A DNA stretch of 47,365 nt from a bacterium. GTDB taxonomy: Bacteria; KSB1; UBA2214. Positions 8,639-16,479 of this stretch are shown in pieces. The notes under the pieces are model-generated. The model was not told the DNA's origin, ran no database searches, and saw only the letters and a program-made list of their open reading frames with translations. The first letter of the stretch is position 1. Each line of letters begins with the position of its first letter. The position numbers and the translations under genes are program-made. Location of the stretch: positions 1-47,365 of the forward strand of contig JAKQKF010000177.1 in NCBI GenBank assembly GCA_029560815.1, read 5' to 3'.

Positions 8639-9342
8639 TGATCCTGGCTGTGGAGCCCCCGGCCTATTTCCCGCCGCCAGCGGGCTGCGCCAAGCTTGCG
8701 GCCGCCGATGTGATCGTCCGCGCCGATACTTTTCGATTCAGCCGCAAGGAGGGTGTGCACAGGACCGCGATCAGAACCCTGACCGGACAGCGCTGGCTTT
8801 CGGTGCCGGTGCTGGGCAGCGGTGTGCCCGGCGCCCGCATCGCTGATCTCGCCATCGATGCCCGCCAGCCCTGGGCGGACGAACACTGGCGCGCCCTGGA
8901 GTACAACTATCACAATGCCGCCTACTATTACTACTATGCTGATGCGGTGGAGGGGATCATCCGCAGCGCCGGGAGTTCTCTCGCCGCACTGCTGACCGCG
9001 GCCGGCGGTTTCGCCTCCGGCAGTCTCGATCTCCGGGCGCAGATGATCTCCAGCAGCGGGCTCCCCGAAGTGTCGGAGCGTACCGGACGCCTCCTGGCCT
9101 GGGCTCAAGTTTGCGGGTGCGATCGCTATCTGATTCATCCCGGCGAGGCGGGGCTGCTGGATCTGCCGCGGCTGAAGGCGGCGGGCATCGGCCTGGTTAT
9201 GCTTGATTTCACCGCAGCGCCCTATCATCAGCAGGTCCCGGGATTTTTACCCGGACTCTCTCTTCTCGATCTCCTCTTCAACGAAGGCCCGGCGGCTGCT
9301 GAGTATCTGCGGGCCAACACCCGGATTGCAGGTGCGGTATGA
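8638..9342 (+). CDS. WbqC-like family protein
   Basis: The 234-residue product resembles the WbqC-like family by its N-terminal EPPAYFPPPAGCAKLAAADV (families usually show QPxYxPWxGYFxxI), the RKEGVHRTAIRT core, the acidic tryptophan motif DEHWRALEYNYHNAAYYYYY and the C-terminal GLSLLDLLFNEG. WbqC proteins occur in O-antigen and glycan clusters, but their reaction is not established. The ATG overlaps the glycosyltransferase stop, which supports a shared envelope-glycan role. A run of tyrosines near residue 95 is notable. A transcription-termination site is not seen after it. Confidence 0.85.
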   Translation: MILAVEPPAYFPPPAGCAKLAAADVIVRADTFRFSRKEGVHRTAIRTLTGQRWLSVPVLGSGVPGARIADLAIDARQPWADEHWRALEYNYHNAAYYYYYADAVEGIIRSAGSSLAALLTAAGGFASGSLDLRAQMISSSGLPEVSERTGRLLAWAQVCGCDRYLIHPGEAGLLDLPRLKAAGIGLVMLDFTAAPYHQQVPGFLPGLSLLDLLFNEGPAAAEYLRANTRIAGAV

Positions 9343-9402
9343 TCGCCCGCTACTTGCACACGATGAAGCTGATCTGAATATTAAAAAATAGCGGGAGGCT
9401 CT

Positions 9403-10644
9403 ATGTCCAAAGCGAAGCAGATGGAAAAGCTGGCCGGAGTGATCGACGGCGGCAGGGAAGAGGTCATCGCCCTGCAGCGCAGTCTGGTGGCCATACCCGC
9501 CCTGGCGCCCGAGAGTGGCGGGCAAGGGGAGAAGGAAAAGGCCGATTTTATGCGCAGCTGGCTGGAAAAAACGGGATTCGATGAGCTGCGCGAGCTGAAC
9601 GCTCCGGATCCGCGCGTCTCCTGCGGTTATCGTCCGAATATGTTGTGCAAGCTCTACGGCGAGGAGCGCAGCCGCACGGTCTGGGTTCTTGCGCATCTTG
9701 ATGTGGTGCCGGCGGGGGATCTGAAAAAGTGGAAGAGCCGGCCTTTTGAATTGAAGGTGGTTGGGGATGAGCTTTTCGGCCGCGGGACTGAGGACAACCA
9801 CCAGGGGCTGGTCTCCGGCCTGCTGGCGGTCAAGGCTTTTAAAACGGCCGGGATCAAGCCCCCCTGCAATCTCGGCCTGGCCGTGGTCGCCGACGAGGAG
9901 ACCTCGAGCCGCTACGGCCTGGAGTATTTGATGACCCACCATGCCGATCAATTCGGTGCGGACGACCTGGTCCTGGTCCCGGATGCCGGGGATGAAAAGG
10001 GGCGGCTGATCGAGATTGCGGAGAAGAGTATTCTCTGGCTCAAGGTGACCATCCTCGGCCGGCAGTGTCACGGCTCCACGCCGGAGCTGGGCAACAATGC
10101 GGCCCGCGCAGCGGCCCATCTGGTGGTCAGGATGGATAATCTGGAGGAGATCTTTGCCGCCAGCAATCCGCTTTTTGAGCCTCCCATCAGCACCTTCGAG
10201 CCGACCAAGCATGAGGCCAATGTGCCCAACATCAACACGGTGCCGGGCAAGGAGGTCTTTTATTTTGACTGCCGGGTCTTGCCGGAGTACCCCCTGGCGG
10301 AGGTGGAGAAAAAGATTCGGGCGATGGCGAAGGAGGTGCATGAACGTTTCGGGGTGAAGATCAGGCTCGAGTTTGCGCAGCGCGCTGAAGCGGCACCGCC
10401 CACGCCGGAAGGCGCACCGGTGGTTGTGGCCTTGAAGCGGGCGATCAGGGAGATCAAGGGCGTTGAGCCGCGCTGTGTGGGCATCGGCGGCGGCACGGTA
10501 GCTGCGATCTTTCGCCGCGCGGGCATTCCCGCCGCTGTCTGGTCCACGTTGATGGATACAGCGCACCAGCCGAACGAATCTTCCTTGATAACCAACACTC
10601 TGGAGGATGCCAAGGTGCTGGCGCATGTGATGCTCCACGCCTAG
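9403..10644 (+). CDS. M20 family metallopeptidase
   Basis: The 413-residue enzyme carries the complete M20 di-zinc site. Visible elements are HLDVVP (His98, Asp100), the bridging Asp131 in GRGTEDNHQG, the catalytic Glu165 and Glu166 in ADEETSS, Asp194 in VPDAGDE and the C-terminal His388 in DTAHQPNES. A dimerisation domain lies between about residues 205 and 315. Members hydrolyse dipeptides or N-acyl amino acids, and the fold also covers DapE and ArgE, but nothing in the neighbourhood gives the substrate; a Xaa-specific dipeptidase is most likely. A strong GGGAGG ribosome site precedes the ATG. The gene ends at a bidirectional terminator shared with dedA. Confidence 0.93.
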   Translation: MSKAKQMEKLAGVIDGGREEVIALQRSLVAIPALAPESGGQGEKEKADFMRSWLEKTGFDELRELNAPDPRVSCGYRPNMLCKLYGEERSRTVWVLAHLDVVPAGDLKKWKSRPFELKVVGDELFGRGTEDNHQGLVSGLLAVKAFKTAGIKPPCNLGLAVVADEETSSRYGLEYLMTHHADQFGADDLVLVPDAGDEKGRLIEIAEKSILWLKVTILGRQCHGSTPELGNNAARAAAHLVVRMDNLEEIFAASNPLFEPPISTFEPTKHEANVPNINTVPGKEVFYFDCRVLPEYPLAEVEKKIRAMAKEVHERFGVKIRLEFAQRAEAAPPTPEGAPVVVALKRAIREIKGVEPRCVGIGGGTVAAIFRRAGIPAAVWSTLMDTAHQPNESSLITNTLEDAKVLAHVMLHA

Positions 10645-10653
10645 GCGGCCTCG

Positions 10654-10695
10654 AAAAAAAAGGCCCGCCGGATCGATCCGGCGGGCCTTTTTTTT
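10654..10695. terminator. Bidirectional intrinsic terminator
   Basis: A perfect 26-base palindrome (10662-10687, half-site GGCCCGCCGGATC) is preceded by eight A and followed by eight T. It sits between the convergent M20 peptidase and dedA genes and can end transcripts from both sides. Confidence 0.93.
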
Positions 10696-10704
10696 CGGCA
10701 GAGA

Positions 10705-11325
10705 TCATGAATGAGCTTTTTTGCGGCGGTTGAGACGGGAGTAGATGAACCATCCAACCAGAGCGGCCAGAAGCAGGAGCACGACAATATCCACCTGGTG
10801 CGAATAGGTCTGCACGACGGTCCAGTTTTCGCGCAGCTTCATGCCAAGAAGGAGGAGAAAGCTGTTCCAGATGGCGGCCCCTGCCAGGGTCGCTGTCAGA
10901 AAGGGGAGGAGGCGCATCTTGCCCATGCCCGCCGGGATGGAGATGAAGTGGCGGATTACGGGGATGAAACGGCTGATAAAGAGCGTGAGCGTGCCGCTGC
11001 GTTTGGCGAAAAACTTTTCTGTGAGCTCGAGGTCGTGACGGTCGAGGAGGAGGTACTTGCCGACTTGCAGCACCAGAGGTTTGCCTCCGTAATAGCCCAT
11101 ATAGTAGGAGAGGAGCGAGCCGACGATGGAGCCCACCGTGGTGGTCAGGATGGAAAGGGAGAGGTTCCATTTGCCATCGGCGACGAGAAAACCGACGAAA
11201 GGCATGACGGCCTCACTGGGGACGGGCGCCACCATGCTTTCGAGCATCATGAGCAGGGCCGCGCTCCAGTAGCCACCCGCATCGAGCAGTTTTATGGCCA
11301 GTTCGGAAATATACTCTGTGATCAT
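10705..11325 (-). CDS. DedA/VTT family membrane protein
   Basis: The 206-residue protein has the VTT (DedA) fold. Visible signs are the re-entrant region LESMVAPVPSEAVMPFVGFL near residues 27-47, the FISRFIPVIRHFISIPAG motif with its conserved Arg and Gly residues, and several hydrophobic helices, ending in a basic tail (RLNRRKKAHS). DedA proteins are inner-membrane factors; some act as lipid transporters or flippases for undecaprenyl phosphate or phospholipids. Which one this is cannot be decided. It sits just downstream of the radical SAM gene on the same strand with a gap of about 75 bases and could share its transcript. Confidence 0.93.
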   Translation of the reverse strand: MITEYISELAIKLLDAGGYWSAALLMMLESMVAPVPSEAVMPFVGFLVADGKWNLSLSILTTTVGSIVGSLLSYYMGYYGGKPLVLQVGKYLLLDRHDLELTEKFFAKRSGTLTLFISRFIPVIRHFISIPAGMGKMRLLPFLTATLAGAAIWNSFLLLLGMKLRENWTVVQTYSHQVDIVVLLLLAALVGWFIYSRLNRRKKAHS

Positions 11326-11399
11326 CTTGTGTCTCCGGTTCAGGGTATTGATTTAGAGATAGTACGGGCATTGAGGCTGATCTGCGCATTTTCCCGCGG

Positions 11400-12485
11400 T
11401 CACCCGCCAACTCTTTGATCGAGGATCCGTTTGAGTCCCGCGGAGCTGTGCGGCGACCATCCAAAGGCCTTGCGCCACACCTCGTCGCTTTCCATGCAGA
11501 GATAGACCGGCGTCTCTTCGCCGTGCGCCTTGATCCAGCGGTACATACGGGTGAACATTTCGATGCGCTGCGGCTTGAAATAGCGGAATTTGTGGTCCGC
11601 TCCGGGGAGCAGTTCGCCGAGGTAGATCCGCGACTCGGGATGGTTCTCCCGGATGATCTCGTCGAGGAAGGGGGGATAGCGCAGGGCGCCGAGGCTGATC
11701 CAGGCGATGTTGCAGGGTTTGATCCGGCTGAAGATCTGCTCGACCACCTCGCGGTAACCCTCTTCCCAGCCTTCGTGGCGGATCATGGGATCGAAATGAA
11801 AGCCGACCCAGAAGCCGGCCGCCTGAGCTTCGGCTGCTGCGTCGAGGCGGTCGGCGAGCGGCGGGGTATGCGGCTCTTCGCTGGCGACCATGGCGGCGGC
11901 GTTGACCGACCAGGAGACGACTGTGCGGCGGTCATGGGGCTGACGGATAAAGTGGGCGATGTGGGTGTTCTTGCTTTTGAGTTCAATGATGGCGTTGCGG
12001 CGCCGGCGGAAAAAACGCACCAGGTCGCTGCTCCAGGCGGTAAAGTGGTCGAAGGTCAGGCTGTCGGAGAGTTCGCCGGTGCCGATGCGGTAGAACTGGT
12101 CCGGGTGGGAGTCGAGCACCTGTTCGAGTTCGGCGAACATATCGTCGAGGTTGCAGTAGAGGGTGGTCATGGGGACATTGAGGTAGCCCTGCAGGATGCA
12201 GTAGGAGCAGCCGAGATCGCATCCGGCGGCAATGTCAAGGTTTTGATAAAGGCAGCAAATATGCCGGGAGGTGCCCGGACAGTAGCGCAGAAAGGGGCCG
12301 CGCTGGCGGCTGAGCAGAATGCTCTTCAACGCAGGGGGATCCGGGAGGGCTTTCCCATCGGGGATGGTGATGCGCTCGACGCCGGGGAGGTTGGCGAGGA
12401 TGCGCGCCGTCCAGGGGTTGTTCTGCACCGCCTCCTCGATATAGAGACGGGCGGGGATGAAGGGCTGATAGCGGGGGCTGTTCAT
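11400..12485 (-). CDS. Spore photoproduct lyase-like radical SAM protein
   Basis: The 361-residue product looks like the spore photoproduct lyase (SPL) branch of radical SAM enzymes. The cluster-binding cysteines are Cys89, Cys93 and Cys96 in AAGCDLGCSYCILQGYLN, with the C-x3-C-x2-C spacing that SPL uses. The GTGELSDSL, ELKSKNTHI, SWSVNAA and FHFDPMI segments match the SAM-binding and barrel parts. True SPL repairs the spore thymine dimer, but the organism shows no other sporulation gene here, so a different DNA or nucleotide substrate is more likely. The ATG overlaps the stop codon of the ParB-domain gene upstream by four bases (ATGA), so the two are translated together. Confidence 0.85.
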   Translation of the reverse strand: MNSPRYQPFIPARLYIEEAVQNNPWTARILANLPGVERITIPDGKALPDPPALKSILLSRQRGPFLRYCPGTSRHICCLYQNLDIAAGCDLGCSYCILQGYLNVPMTTLYCNLDDMFAELEQVLDSHPDQFYRIGTGELSDSLTFDHFTAWSSDLVRFFRRRRNAIIELKSKNTHIAHFIRQPHDRRTVVSWSVNAAAMVASEEPHTPPLADRLDAAAEAQAAGFWVGFHFDPMIRHEGWEEGYREVVEQIFSRIKPCNIAWISLGALRYPPFLDEIIRENHPESRIYLGELLPGADHKFRYFKPQRIEMFTRMYRWIKAHGEETPVYLCMESDEVWRKAFGWSPHSSAGLKRILDQRVGG

Positions 12486-13477
12486 GTCAGTTCCGTCAGC
12501 TGATCGACCAGGCCGCGCGCCAGCATCTCCTGGAGGGTCTCGAGACGGGCGGTGTATTCAGCCGGGGTGGAGAAGGACAAGTCGATGGTGTACGTTTCGC
12601 CGGCGAACCAGGGGGTCGGTCGCAGGTGGAGTTCGGGGGGCAGTTTGGCGGCGCGGAGCAGCTCCTCGAAGCGGGCAAGGGTGGCGCTGTATTCGGGATA
12701 GCGCCATTGCATGAGCAAGCTCTTGAAACGATCGGCTTTTTGTGACGGGGTGAGGGCTTGCTCGTCGAACAGGCTCATGCAGGCGGGCTCTTCGAGGAGC
12801 CCGGGCAGGGTGGTCGCCTTCATTCGAGCGATATCGGAGAGCAACAGCCAGAACTCGCGCTGCCGGTTTTTGCCAAGGCGGAGAATTTTGTTGAGATGCC
12901 AGAAGGCCAGGCGTTCCGCCGGTTCAGCTGCGGCCAGTGTGCCGGCCGTTTCGATGCCGAGCTCATCGGCGGCCAGGGCGGCCTGCAGCTCCGGTTCGAG
13001 CAGGCGCAGGGGGGCATAGAGGCCGAAGAGTTTCGGGTTGGGGGCCAGGCCCATCAGGGGGAACCAGGCGCGCAGGATCTCCTCCATGCCGAGGGAGAAG
13101 GCGCCGGAGAGTACGGCGATGGCATGGGAGGCCTCGAGCGGCGAGAAGGGGCGCAGGGCGGCTTTTAGCTGCACCAGCCAGCGATAGACCTGCAGATCAT
13201 CCCAGTCTCCGGGAAGAATCATCGCCGGGATATGGCTGAGGCCTGCAGCTGCGGCGGCCTGGAGGCGGCGGAATCCCGTGACCGGGCGGTAATGTGGTGC
13301 AAGGGGCTCTTCACCGGCGCGCATCGCCGGGCGGAGCTGCAGGTGAATGGGCTCTACAACGCCGATTCGGGCGACCGAACGCATCAGGAGGGGATCCACC
13401 CTCCCCGGGAGCAGCTGAAAAAAGCGGTCCTCAGAGTCGATTTCGGCCAGAGCGGTTTCCAGACAGGTGTACTTCAT
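12482..13477 (-). CDS. ParB N-terminal domain protein
   Basis: The 331-residue product begins with a ParB/Srx-like domain: GVVEPIHLQLRP (about 39-50) and the signature YRPVTGFRRLQAAAAAGL (about 63-80) correspond to the CTP- and nucleotide-binding boxes of ParB. The rest is helical and unlike classical ParB: no recognisable DNA-binding helix-turn-helix can be named from the sequence, and no parA lies nearby, so it is probably not the chromosome partition protein. An AAAGGA ribosome site precedes the ATG. It overlaps the radical SAM gene downstream, so a shared pathway, possibly DNA damage handling, is inferred. It is divergent from ssb with about 175 bases between. Confidence 0.78.
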   Translation of the reverse strand: MKYTCLETALAEIDSEDRFFQLLPGRVDPLLMRSVARIGVVEPIHLQLRPAMRAGEEPLAPHYRPVTGFRRLQAAAAAGLSHIPAMILPGDWDDLQVYRWLVQLKAALRPFSPLEASHAIAVLSGAFSLGMEEILRAWFPLMGLAPNPKLFGLYAPLRLLEPELQAALAADELGIETAGTLAAAEPAERLAFWHLNKILRLGKNRQREFWLLLSDIARMKATTLPGLLEEPACMSLFDEQALTPSQKADRFKSLLMQWRYPEYSATLARFEELLRAAKLPPELHLRPTPWFAGETYTIDLSFSTPAEYTARLETLQEMLARGLVDQLTELT

Positions 13478-13573
13478 GGTGTCCTTTCAATAGAGAGGAA
13501 TAATGTAGCGATAATCAGGCCTTTATTTCAAGTCTTTTCATACGGTTTGGCGCTTTTGTGGCGATAAATTCCC

Positions 13574-13602
13574 TTGACAATTTTGTTAATTATTAGTAAG
13601 AT
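13574..13602 (+). promoter_or_regulatory. Sigma70-type promoter of ssb
   Basis: TTGACA at 13574-13579 is a perfect -35 and is followed after exactly 17 bases by TAAGAT at 13597-13602. It lies about 50 bases ahead of the ssb start codon. Confidence 0.78.
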
Positions 13603-13653
13603 AAACTGAGGCGGGCCCGAAAAGCAGTATAAATTATAACAAGGAGGCGTCAA

Positions 13654-14109
13654 ATGGCTTTCGATAGTAAAGGCACCTTGAACAAAGTCATGCTCATCGG
13701 AAGACTGGGCGCAGATCCAGAACTGAAGTACACCCCCGCCGGAGCCGCCGTTTTGACCTTCAGTCTTGCGACCAACACCTCATGGAAAGATCAGGAGGGA
13801 AAATCGCAGGACAAGACCGAGTGGCATCGTGTGGTCGCATGGCGCAAGCTGGCCGAAGTGATCAACCAGTATGCCAAAAAGGGCAGCAAGGTCTACGTGG
13901 AAGGCAAAGTGATAACCCGGTCATGGAACGACAAGGACGGCACCAAGCGGTACACCACAGAGATTCAGGCGGAATCCATTCAGCTGCTGGACAGCCGGGG
14001 TGACCGGGAGAGTGTGGAGCCGGTGGACGCGCCCCCGCCGGGCGAGGCGGATTTCAATGGACAGGGACAGCACGCCGAGAACGAAGTCAACGACGATTTA
14101 CCTTTTTAA
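13654..14109 (+). CDS. ssb: Single-stranded DNA-binding protein
   Basis: The 151-residue protein has the OB fold of bacterial SSB across about residues 1-110 (LNKVMLIGRLGADPELKYTP, WHRVVAWRKLAEV, KGSKVYVEGKV). A flexible acidic tail follows and ends in the partner-binding motif DDLPF. It coats single-stranded DNA during replication, recombination and repair. AAGGAGG at 13641-13647 is a very strong ribosome site, in line with an abundant protein. The gene has its own consensus-like promoter and a terminator after it, so it is probably mostly monocistronic ahead of the salvage operon. Confidence 0.98.
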   Translation: MAFDSKGTLNKVMLIGRLGADPELKYTPAGAAVLTFSLATNTSWKDQEGKSQDKTEWHRVVAWRKLAEVINQYAKKGSKVYVEGKVITRSWNDKDGTKRYTTEIQAESIQLLDSRGDRESVEPVDAPPPGEADFNGQGQHAENEVNDDLPF

Positions 14110-14167
14110 TTGCAGCCTCCGGTCGGGACGGTGGGAATTGTGAACGAATCGGGCTGGCTTGAGTGTG

Positions 14168-14205
14168 AAAAATCCAAGGTCCTGAGCGGCTTTGGATTTT
14201 TTTTT
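14168..14205 (+). terminator. Intrinsic terminator after ssb
   Basis: AAAAATCCAA (14168-14177) pairs with TTGGATTTTT (14192-14201) around a 14-base loop and runs into nine T. It lies about 60 bases after the ssb stop and just ahead of cdd, so it would separate ssb from the salvage genes or attenuate read-through. Confidence 0.75.
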
Positions 14206-14239
14206 CCGCTGCGTCATATCAATCCCAACAGGTGAAGAG

Positions 14240-14653
14240 ATGCCAAATAAAACATACGATCCGGTGCCGCTGATACGCGCGGCATTCGCCGCCAGCGCAG
14301 GGGCCAAGGCACTCTATTCCCATTTTCAGGTAGGCGCGGCCCTGCTCTGTGCGGATGGCGGAGTCGTGACCGGCTTCAATATCGAGAGCAGCTCCTACGG
14401 CCTGACGATCTGCGCCGAACGGGTGGCGATGTTCAGGGCGCTCTCCGAGGGCAAGAGCCTTTTCACCGCCATCGCCATTGTTTCGGGCGGCCGCAACTGG
14501 TGTCCGCCCTGCGGCGCCTGCCGGCAGGTGCTGTGGGAATGGGCCGGGGAGATCGATGTGATCCTGGCCCGCAGCGAAGAGGAGTTCAAGGTTCTGACAC
14601 TGAGCGAGCTTTTACCGCATGCCTTTGACAATGGATACCTGCCCAATGCCTGA
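14240..14653 (+). CDS. cdd: Cytidine deaminase
   Basis: The 137-residue enzyme converts cytidine and deoxycytidine to uridine and deoxyuridine. The tetrameric-type zinc site is complete: Cys58 and catalytic Glu60 in TICAERVAMF, Cys91 and Cys94 in PCGACRQV. Asn48 and Glu50 in FNIESSSYG bind the nucleoside. The frame is open 16 codons upstream, but the start at 14240 has AGGTGAAG ahead of it and gives the usual family length. Its last eight bases overlap the start of the kinase-hemerythrin gene, so the two are translationally coupled. Confidence 0.95.
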   Translation: MPNKTYDPVPLIRAAFAASAGAKALYSHFQVGAALLCADGGVVTGFNIESSSYGLTICAERVAMFRALSEGKSLFTAIAIVSGGRNWCPPCGACRQVLWEWAGEIDVILARSEEEFKVLTLSELLPHAFDNGYLPNA

Positions 14654-15848
14654 CGAGAAGCAAAACGCCCCCTGCCTGATCATCGGGATCGCCGGTCCCT
14701 CCGGATCAGGCAAGAGTTTTATCGCCGAACAGATTCTGGCCTCGCTGCCTGACCAGCGGGGTGTCCTGCTCTCGCAGGATGATTATTATCGCGACCGTTC
14801 CGATCTGACCCTGGAAAAGCGCCAGCTGATCAATTATGATCACCCGGACGCCGTCGAGTTCTCCCTGCTGGCCGTGCATTTGCGGGCGCTGCGCGCGGGC
14901 CGGGCGATCGAGCATCCCCTGTATGACTTTGCCGTGCACAATCGCAAGGTGGAGAGCGCCCAGGCCGGTCCGGCGGATCTGGTGGTGGTCGATGGGCTGC
15001 TGCTCTATGCGGTGCCGGAGATGCTGCCGCTTTTCGATCTCAAGATTTATGTGGATACGCCGCTGGACATCTGTTTCATCCGCCGGCTCCAGCGCGACGT
15101 TCTCGAGCGCGGCCGTACCATGGAGTCGGTCATCCAGCAGTTCTGCACGACAGTGCGGCCGATGTTCATCGAGCACGTGCAGGCAAGCAGGGCGCAGGCC
15201 GATCTGGTCCTCTCGGGTGAGGTTCCGGTCGAGGAGGTGCTGCCGAAGATCCTGCAGCGCATACAGGCCCTGAATCCCGACCTGCGTCCGGACCAGCACG
15301 GAGCGGAGGATAGCAGCCGAACCTGGCAGGAACTGCTCATGACGGAGCACGCTCTGCTGCTGCGCGGTCTGAATCTGCTGGAGCATGAGGCCGCCGCTGC
15401 GGCGCAGAGGAGTGAAGAGCGGGGCCGCCTGGAGAAAATCCTCAATTTTCTGCTCTCCTTTGGCGACCGCATACATAATGTCAAGGAGGAGAACCACCTC
15501 TTTCCGCTGATGGTTGAGAACGGGATTCCGCAGGAAGGGTTGATCAAGGAGATGCTGCTGGAGCATGAGGCGGAGCGGGAGTTGATCGCGCGGGCGATGG
15601 CGCGGCTGGGCAAGTGCGGGGCGGCCGAGCAGGCGGCGCTCGCCGGCCACTTGCGCAGCTACTGCCAGAAGAGGCGCGACCATATCCGGCTGGAGAATGA
15701 AAAGCTCTATCCCCGGGCTGCGGAGGTGCTCTCGGCGTCTGATATTGAAAAGATGGTCGGTGATTTTGCCAAAGTGGAAGAGCGCTCGCTCTATCCCAAC
15801 TCCGTCCGCCATTTTGCCAAACAGCTGGCGCAGTGGGAGCAAACCTGA
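14646..15848 (+). CDS. Uridine kinase-like / hemerythrin (HHE) fusion protein
   Basis: This 400-residue protein joins two unrelated domains in one uninterrupted frame. Residues about 10-205 are a uridine/cytidine kinase-like P-loop domain: Walker A GPSGSGKS (17-24), SQDDYYRD with the catalytic Asp region, [24 protein letters not shown] and the lid [15 protein letters not shown]. Residues about 226-400 are a hemerythrin-type four-helix domain with the full ligand set His235, His277-x3-Glu281, His307 and His346-x3-Glu350, plus LFP and LYP after the HxxxE motifs. Kinases of this family phosphorylate uridine and cytidine; HHE domains hold a di-iron centre that binds oxygen or NO or stores iron. 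It lies between cdd and tdk with overlapping reading frames upstream. I infer redox- or iron-linked control of the salvage step. The start at 14646 overlaps cdd by eight bases. Confidence 0.9.
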   Translation: MPDEKQNAPCLIIGIAGPSGSGKSFIAEQILASLPDQRGVLLSQDDYYRDRSDLTLEKRQLINYDHPDAVEFSLLAVHLRALRAGRAIEHPLYDFAVHNRKVESAQAGPADLVVVDGLLLYAVPEMLPLFDLKIYVDTPLDICFIRRLQRDVLERGRTMESVIQQFCTTVRPMFIEHVQASRAQADLVLSGEVPVEEVLPKILQRIQALNPDLRPDQHGAEDSSRTWQELLMTEHALLLRGLNLLEHEAAAAAQRSEERGRLEKILNFLLSFGDRIHNVKEENHLFPLMVENGIPQEGLIKEMLLEHEAERELIARAMARLGKCGAAEQAALAGHLRSYCQKRRDHIRLENEKLYPRAAEVLSASDIEKMVGDFAKVEERSLYPNSVRHFAKQLAQWEQT

Positions 15849-15882
15849 GGCGTGCCGGTCAATTAACAATCAGGAGTGGAGC

Positions 15883-16467
15883 ATGTTAAGTATCGTCCCA
15901 AAGGATACCGGGTGGATTGAAGTGATATGCGGCAGCATGTTCAGCGGCAAGACCGAGGAGCTGATCCGCAGGCTGCGTCGCGCCCAGATCGCCCGGCAGA
16001 AGGTGGCCATCTTCAAGCCGGTGATCGATGACCGCTATTCGACCGAGCATATTGTATCGCATGATGAAGGTCGTTTGCCCTCGCTGCCGGTCTCTTCGGC
16101 CCGGCAGATTCTGGAGCAGGCGGGTGATGCCACAGTGATCGGCATTGATGAAGCTCAGTTCTTCGGGCCGGAGCTGGTCGACGTCTGCCAGGAGCTGGCG
16201 GACAGCGGCAAGCGGGTGATCGTCGCCGGACTGGACCAGGATTACATGGGCAGGCCGTTCGAGCCCATTCCGCAGCTGCTGGCGGTCGCCGAGTATATCA
16301 CCAAAACCATGGCCATCTGCGTCAAGTGCGGCAATCCCGCCAACCGGACGCAGCGCCTGAGTCATGACTCCGCGCGGGTGGTGGTGGGCGCGCGGGATAT
16401 GTACGAGGCGCGCTGCCGCTATTGTCATGAGGTTTTCGCGGCTGATGACGAGGACAAAAAGGAGTGA
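15883..16467 (+). CDS. tdk: Thymidine kinase
   Basis: The 194-residue enzyme phosphorylates thymidine (and deoxyuridine) to the monophosphate. It is a type II thymidine kinase: P-loop GSMFSGKT (17-24), the catalytic IDEAQFF motif with Glu90, the lasso region near [11 protein letters not shown] and a structural zinc site of four cysteines (Cys146, Cys149, Cys178, Cys181). The start at 15883 has AGGAGTGG upstream and begins the family-typical segment; the frame is open further upstream but only inside the kinase-hemerythrin gene. It lies 34 bases after that gene in the salvage operon. Confidence 0.97.
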   Translation: MLSIVPKDTGWIEVICGSMFSGKTEELIRRLRRAQIARQKVAIFKPVIDDRYSTEHIVSHDEGRLPSLPVSSARQILEQAGDATVIGIDEAQFFGPELVDVCQELADSGKRVIVAGLDQDYMGRPFEPIPQLLAVAEYITKTMAICVKCGNPANRTQRLSHDSARVVVGARDMYEARCRYCHEVFAADDEDKKE

Positions 16468-16479
16468 GAGGCGACCTCA

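Noticed and set aside
11415..12503. A 362-codon plus-strand frame opposite the radical SAM gene
   Set aside because: The minus strand carries the radical SAM cysteines and a coupled start; the plus frame is a shadow.
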